Assembly: GCA_913775795.1 (NCBI GenBank)
Contig: CAJYLT010000083.1
Coordinates: 1 to 64,000 of the forward strand
DNA: 64,000 bases
Reading direction: 5' to 3'
From: an uncultured Sphingomonas sp.
GTDB taxonomy: Bacteria > Pseudomonadota > Alphaproteobacteria > Sphingomonadales > Sphingomonadaceae
A program made the position numbers and the translations under genes. Shown in pieces: positions 60,866 to 64,000 of this stretch; the first letter of the stretch is position 1, and each line of letters starts with the position of its first letter. The notes under the pieces were generated by a model. The model saw nothing but the letters and a program-made list of their open reading frames with translations. It made no database searches and was not told the origin of the DNA.

Positions 60866-62200
60866 ATGGTCGCGACTTCGTCGGGGACGATGCATGGCGG
60901 CAGTGCGCCCGCGGGGGCGGCGACGCGCGTCGCCTTTGCGGTCATCACGACCTTGTTCTTCGCCTGGGGCCTCATCACCTCGCTGATCGATCCGCTGGTG
61001 GGCGCAGTGAAGGGGGTGTTCACGCTCTCGAACCTTCAGGCGCAGCTCGTCGCGTCCGCCTTTTTCGCGGCCTATTTCTTCGTTTCGTTTCCGGCGGCGG
61101 CTTTGGTGTCGCGGGTGGGGTCGATCCGCTCGATCCTGATCGCGCTCGGCGCCATGGTCGCCGGCTGCCTGACGATGCTCGTCGCGGCGAACCTTGCGGT
61201 CTATGCGCTGGTGCTCGCCGGGCTGTTCACGCTGGCGGCGGGGATCACCGTGCTGCAGGTCGCGGCCAATCCGCTGGCCGCCGCGCTCGGCGATCCGAGG
61301 CGCAGCCATTTCCGCCTGACGCTCAGCCAGACGTTCAATTCGTTCGGCACCTTCATCGGCCCGATCGTCGGCGCACACCTGTTCCTCAATGGGATCGAGG
61401 TGAAGCCGGGCGCCGCGGTCGATCCGGCGGCGCGGGCGCAGGCGCTGGCGGGGATCGACACCGCCTATCTGTGGCTGTGCGGCATGATCGCGGTGCTGGC
61501 GCTGTTCTTCTTCTTCGGCAAGCGGGTGATCGCCGCCGCCGCGCCCGCGGCAAGCGGGACCGGCGGCATCGGTGCGGCGCTTCGCTCGAAATGGGCGCTG
61601 TTCGGCGCGGGTGCGATCTTCCTCTATGTCGGGGCAGAGGTGTCGATCGGGACGCAGATGGCGCTGTTCCTCAACGACGACAGCGTGTGGGGCCGGTCGG
61701 ATGCGGCGTTCGGCGTGCCGCTGCTCGGCTTTGCGATGGGATCGGACGGGGTGCCGGGCGTCTCGCTTCAGGAAGCGGCCAAGGCGGTCGCCTTCTACTG
61801 GGGCGGGGCGATGGTCGGGCGCGCGATCGGATCGGTGCTGCTGGCGCGCGTCTCCGCGACGAAGCTGCTCGCTGCCGCCACCGCGATCGCGGCGGCGATG
61901 TGCGTCTATGTCGCGGGCGTCGGCGGGGTGAGTGCAGGCTTCGTTGCGCTGGCGATCGGGCTGTTCAACTCAATCATGTTCCCGGTGATCTTCACCCTGA
62001 CGCTCGAGCGCTCGAGCGCCAGCAGCGAGGCGACCGCGGGCCTCATGTGCACCGCGATCGTCGGCGGTGCGATCCTGCCGCTGGCGGTGGGATCGCTGGC
62101 GGATGTCGCAGGCTATGCCGCGGCGATGCTGGTGCCGGCGGCCTGCTATGTCGCCCTTTGCGTTTTTGCCTTTGCGGCGGGACGGGTTGCCGCGCGTTGA
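60866..62200 (+). CDS. FucP-type sugar/H+ symporter (MFS)
   Basis: A 444-residue major facilitator protein of the FHS family (fucose, glucose/galactose type) with twelve predicted segments. Recognisable pieces are TTLFFAWGLITSLIDPLV in segment 1, VLQVAANPLAAALG and LTLSQTFNSFGTFIGPIVGA. It imports a hexose or fucose with protons. It precedes a ROK repressor and a ROK kinase, so transport and phosphorylation of fructose, mannose or glucose is likely. ATG 60866 preferred. Confidence 0.88.
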   Translation: MVATSSGTMHGGSAPAGAATRVAFAVITTLFFAWGLITSLIDPLVGAVKGVFTLSNLQAQLVASAFFAAYFFVSFPAAALVSRVGSIRSILIALGAMVAGCLTMLVAANLAVYALVLAGLFTLAAGITVLQVAANPLAAALGDPRRSHFRLTLSQTFNSFGTFIGPIVGAHLFLNGIEVKPGAAVDPAARAQALAGIDTAYLWLCGMIAVLALFFFFGKRVIAAAAPAASGTGGIGAALRSKWALFGAGAIFLYVGAEVSIGTQMALFLNDDSVWGRSDAAFGVPLLGFAMGSDGVPGVSLQEAAKAVAFYWGGAMVGRAIGSVLLARVSATKLLAAATAIAAAMCVYVAGVGGVSAGFVALAIGLFNSIMFPVIFTLTLERSSASSEATAGLMCTAIVGGAILPLAVGSLADVAGYAAAMLVPAACYVALCVFAFAAGRVAAR

Positions 62201-62258
62201 GCGGTTGATTGTTATCGCGGAAAGCGCATGCTCCGGGTCGGCGGGCAAAGGATGGCGA

Positions 62259-63464
62259 ATGGACGGACGTGAGCGATCGGCGTTGCTGGCGGGGGCCAAT
62301 ATCGAACATGCCGGTCAGCACAACCAGCGCGTCGTCCTGCATGCCATCCGCGTCAACGGCACCGTCACCCGCGCCGACATCGCCGCGGTCACCGGGCTGA
62401 CGCACGCGACGGTCACGAACATCACCAACCGGCTGCTCGACGACGGCCTGCTCGCCCGCGCCGGCCAGCGGCGCGGTGCGCGCGGGCAGCCGGCGATGCG
62501 GCTGACGATCAATCCGGCGGGGGCCTGCTCCATCGGGGTCAATGTGGATCGCGACCACCTGACGCTGGTCGCGGTCGATTTCGGCGGCGCGGTGCGCGCG
62601 CGGATCAGCCGCGACATGGCGTTCCCGATGCCCGCCGACGTGCGCGCCTTCTATCGCGAGGAAGTCGACCGGTTGCTGGCGGTCGCGGGGATCGGGCGCG
62701 ATCAGGTGGCGGGCGTCGGCGTCGCGCTGCCCGACCAGATCGGCGAGGTCGAGCTGCCCGGACGTCCCGCGGGCTATGGCGAATGGGCCGATACCGACGT
62801 GGCGTCGCTGTTCGCCGAGCCTCATCCGCTGCGCGTCTGGGTCGAGAACGACGCCGCCGCCGCCGCGATCGGTGAGATGCAGTTCGGTCTGGGCCAGCGA
62901 TACGGCAGCTTCTTCTACCTCCTCGTCACCTATGCGCTGGGTGGCGGGCTGGTCGTCAATTCGCTCTACGATCGCGGAGCGAACGGGCGGTCGGGCGAGA
63001 TCGGCTTCCTGATGGTCGACGACGGGACGGGGCGGCAGGTGCCGCTTCAGAACCTCGTCTCGCTCGCTGGCCTCGCCCGCCGGTTCGAGGCGGCGGGGCT
63101 GGAGGGGGCGAGCGTGCGGTCCCCCGATCAGGCGAACCCGGCGATTGCGCGCGAGGTGCAGGCCTGGGTCGAGCAATCGGCACGCGCGCTGGTCCAGCCG
63201 CTGATCGCGGTCAACTGCCTGATCGATCCCGAAACGGTGCTGATCGGCGGGCGGCTGCCGGTGCCGATCGTCGACCAATTGGCGCAGCGGACCAACGCGC
63301 TCCTTCGCATCCATGGCCGCAACGCGCCTGTGCTGGCGCCGGTACAGGCAGCGGCGCAGGCGGAGGATGCGGCGGCGGTCGGCGCGGCGCTGTTGCCGTT
63401 CGAGGATCTGTTGCTTCCCGCCGATGCGGGCGCGGCAAGGCGGGCATCGCTGATCGCGGCGTGA
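62259..63464 (+). CDS. ROK family transcriptional repressor
   Basis: A 401-residue NagC/Mlc/XylR-type protein. The N-terminal helix-turn-helix is TRADIAAVTGLTHATVTNIT near residues 35-60. The sugar-kinase-like domain has GVNVDRDHLTLVAVDFGG and VENDAAAAAIGE. The ROK zinc-binding cysteine cluster is not evident. It should bind a sugar or sugar phosphate and regulate the flanking transporter and kinase genes. Start at ATG 62259; the track's frame begins inside the transporter gene. Confidence 0.86.
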   Translation: MDGRERSALLAGANIEHAGQHNQRVVLHAIRVNGTVTRADIAAVTGLTHATVTNITNRLLDDGLLARAGQRRGARGQPAMRLTINPAGACSIGVNVDRDHLTLVAVDFGGAVRARISRDMAFPMPADVRAFYREEVDRLLAVAGIGRDQVAGVGVALPDQIGEVELPGRPAGYGEWADTDVASLFAEPHPLRVWVENDAAAAAIGEMQFGLGQRYGSFFYLLVTYALGGGLVVNSLYDRGANGRSGEIGFLMVDDGTGRQVPLQNLVSLAGLARRFEAAGLEGASVRSPDQANPAIAREVQAWVEQSARALVQPLIAVNCLIDPETVLIGGRLPVPIVDQLAQRTNALLRIHGRNAPVLAPVQAAAQAEDAAAVGAALLPFEDLLLPADAGAARRASLIAA

Positions 63465-63473
63465 CCCAATTAC

Positions 63474-63485
63474 AAAATCAATTTT
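63474..63485. promoter_or_regulatory. AAAAT-CA-ATTTT, possible ROK operator
   Basis: Perfect 5-bp arms in an AT-rich patch just after the ROK repressor stop and 86 bp before the ROK kinase start. It resembles the site at 60837 and may be a second binding site of the repressor. Confidence 0.35.
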
Positions 63486-63570
63486 CACTTTTCGATTGAG
63501 CCTTTCCGACGCTCGGCTATGACTTGCATCCGATGCGCGGCGCAAAGCCGTGCGACGGGGAGGGGTGAGA

Positions 63571-64000
63571 ATGGCGGGATCGGTCGCGTCGCTGCGGGCG
63601 GCGACTTCGATCATGGCGGACGGCGGCACGCGGATCGCGGGCGTCGAGCTTGGCGGGACGAAATGCGTCTGCACGCTGGCGACCGAGGATGGCGCGATTC
63701 TCGACCAGGCGACGGTGCCGACGACGACCCCGGCTGTGACGCTGGGCGCGATCGAGCGGACGCTGGATGGCTGGCGGCAGGCGCCGGGGTTCGGCGCGCT
63801 CGGCATTGCGTCGTTCGGGCCGGTGCGGCTCGATCCGGCGGCGGCCGACTGGGGCTATATCACCTCGACGAGCAAGCCCGGCTGGCAGCAGACCGATGTC
63901 GGCGCGCGGCTGCGCGACCGCTACGGTGTGCCGACCGCGTTCGACACCGACGTCAACGGCGCCGCGCTGGCAGAGGCGCGGTGGGGCGCGGCGAGGGGCC
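63571..64000 (+). CDS. ROK sugar kinase, 5' part (fructokinase-like)
   Basis: An open frame running off the window, not in the ORF track because no stop is reached. The 143 visible codons start behind GGGGAGGGGTGAG and read a ROK kinase: IAGVELGGTKCVC (phosphate-binding loop), LGIASFGPVRLDP, GYITSTSKPGW and FDTDVNGAALAEARWGAARG. The SFGP, TPKPGW-like and DVNGAALAE pieces are of the bacterial fructokinase/mannokinase group. A second ATG at 63613 (MADGGTRIAG) is a possible start. It completes the transporter-repressor-kinase set. Confidence 0.85.
   Translation, partial: MAGSVASLRAATSIMADGGTRIAGVELGGTKCVCTLATEDGAILDQATVPTTTPAVTLGAIERTLDGWRQAPGFGALGIASFGPVRLDPAAADWGYITSTSKPGWQQTDVGARLRDRYGVPTAFDTDVNGAALAEARWGAARG

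Noticed and set aside
62043-63806. 587-residue minus-strand ORF
   Set aside because: Antisense to the ROK repressor and the start of the ROK kinase; no recognisable protein features.
1-64000. tRNA, rRNA, CRISPR or intact insertion sequence
   Set aside because: I looked for cloverleaf ends, regular spaced repeats and transposase frames and saw none convincing.

Overview
The window looks like a chromosomal segment of a high-GC alphaproteobacterium of the Sphingomonas type. The evidence is three large TonB-dependent receptors, tryptophan-halogenase-like proteins beside a receptor, a GH13 alpha-glucosidase, and a sphingomonad-style non-phosphorylative L-rhamnose pathway. Genes are dense, often overlap by ATGA or GTGA, and are mostly metabolic. 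I see no rRNA, tRNA, CRISPR array or intact insertion sequence. Function calls come from reading motifs and family resemblance by eye; no database search was possible.

Layout. 0-1.4 kb: remnant of an integrated element, with a MerR-like gene carrying an in-frame TAG, a frameshifted AlpA-type regulator, and clustered short repeats. 1.5-3.2 kb: TfoX-N protein, and a divergent SDR/ArsR pair. 3.2-11.6 kb: GH13 alpha-glucosidase, a TonB receptor of the Xanthomonas/Caulobacter type, two overlapping flavin halogenase-like genes and a small exported protein. 11.6-13.7 kb: aldo/keto reductase with a divergent LysR regulator. 13.8-17.6 kb: KaiC-like double ATPase overlapping a hybrid histidine kinase.

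17.6-38.9 kb is the most striking part. A cupin dioxygenase (quercetinase-like), an extradiol (VOC) dioxygenase, a LysR regulator, an aromatic FAD hydroxylase, an FAH-family hydrolase, a TonB receptor, an alpha/beta hydrolase, an exported GH1 beta-glucosidase, a small membrane protein and a large GH106-like alpha-L-rhamnosidase abut a complete L-rhamnose route (L-rhamnose dehydrogenase, lactonase, rhamnonate dehydratase, 2-keto-3-deoxyrhamnonate dehydrogenase, diketo-acid hydrolase, RhaT importer, IclR regulator). An LldD-type L-lactate dehydrogenase would consume the lactate made by the last step. I read this as one programme for importing a rhamnosyl-glucosyl flavonoid (rutin or naringin type), removing both sugars, cleaving the aglycone and burning the rhamnose.

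38.9-50.3 kb: triheme cytochrome c, small membrane protein, outer-membrane barrel, two tandem ferritin-like paralogues facing a Crp-type regulator / ECF sigma / anti-sigma operon, a COG2509-type flavoprotein, a DUF2490 protein, and a Nudix-DUF47 fusion next to a Pit phosphate transporter. 50.3-60.8 kb: alpha/beta hydrolases, a PadR pair, a CocE-type hydrolase, a MerC protein behind a Fur/Zur-like palindrome, and a TonB receptor-esterase-lipase operon whose neighbouring AraC-type regulator is broken by an in-frame TAG. 60.8-64 kb: FucP-type sugar symporter, ROK repressor and the 5' part of a ROK sugar kinase, which runs off the window.
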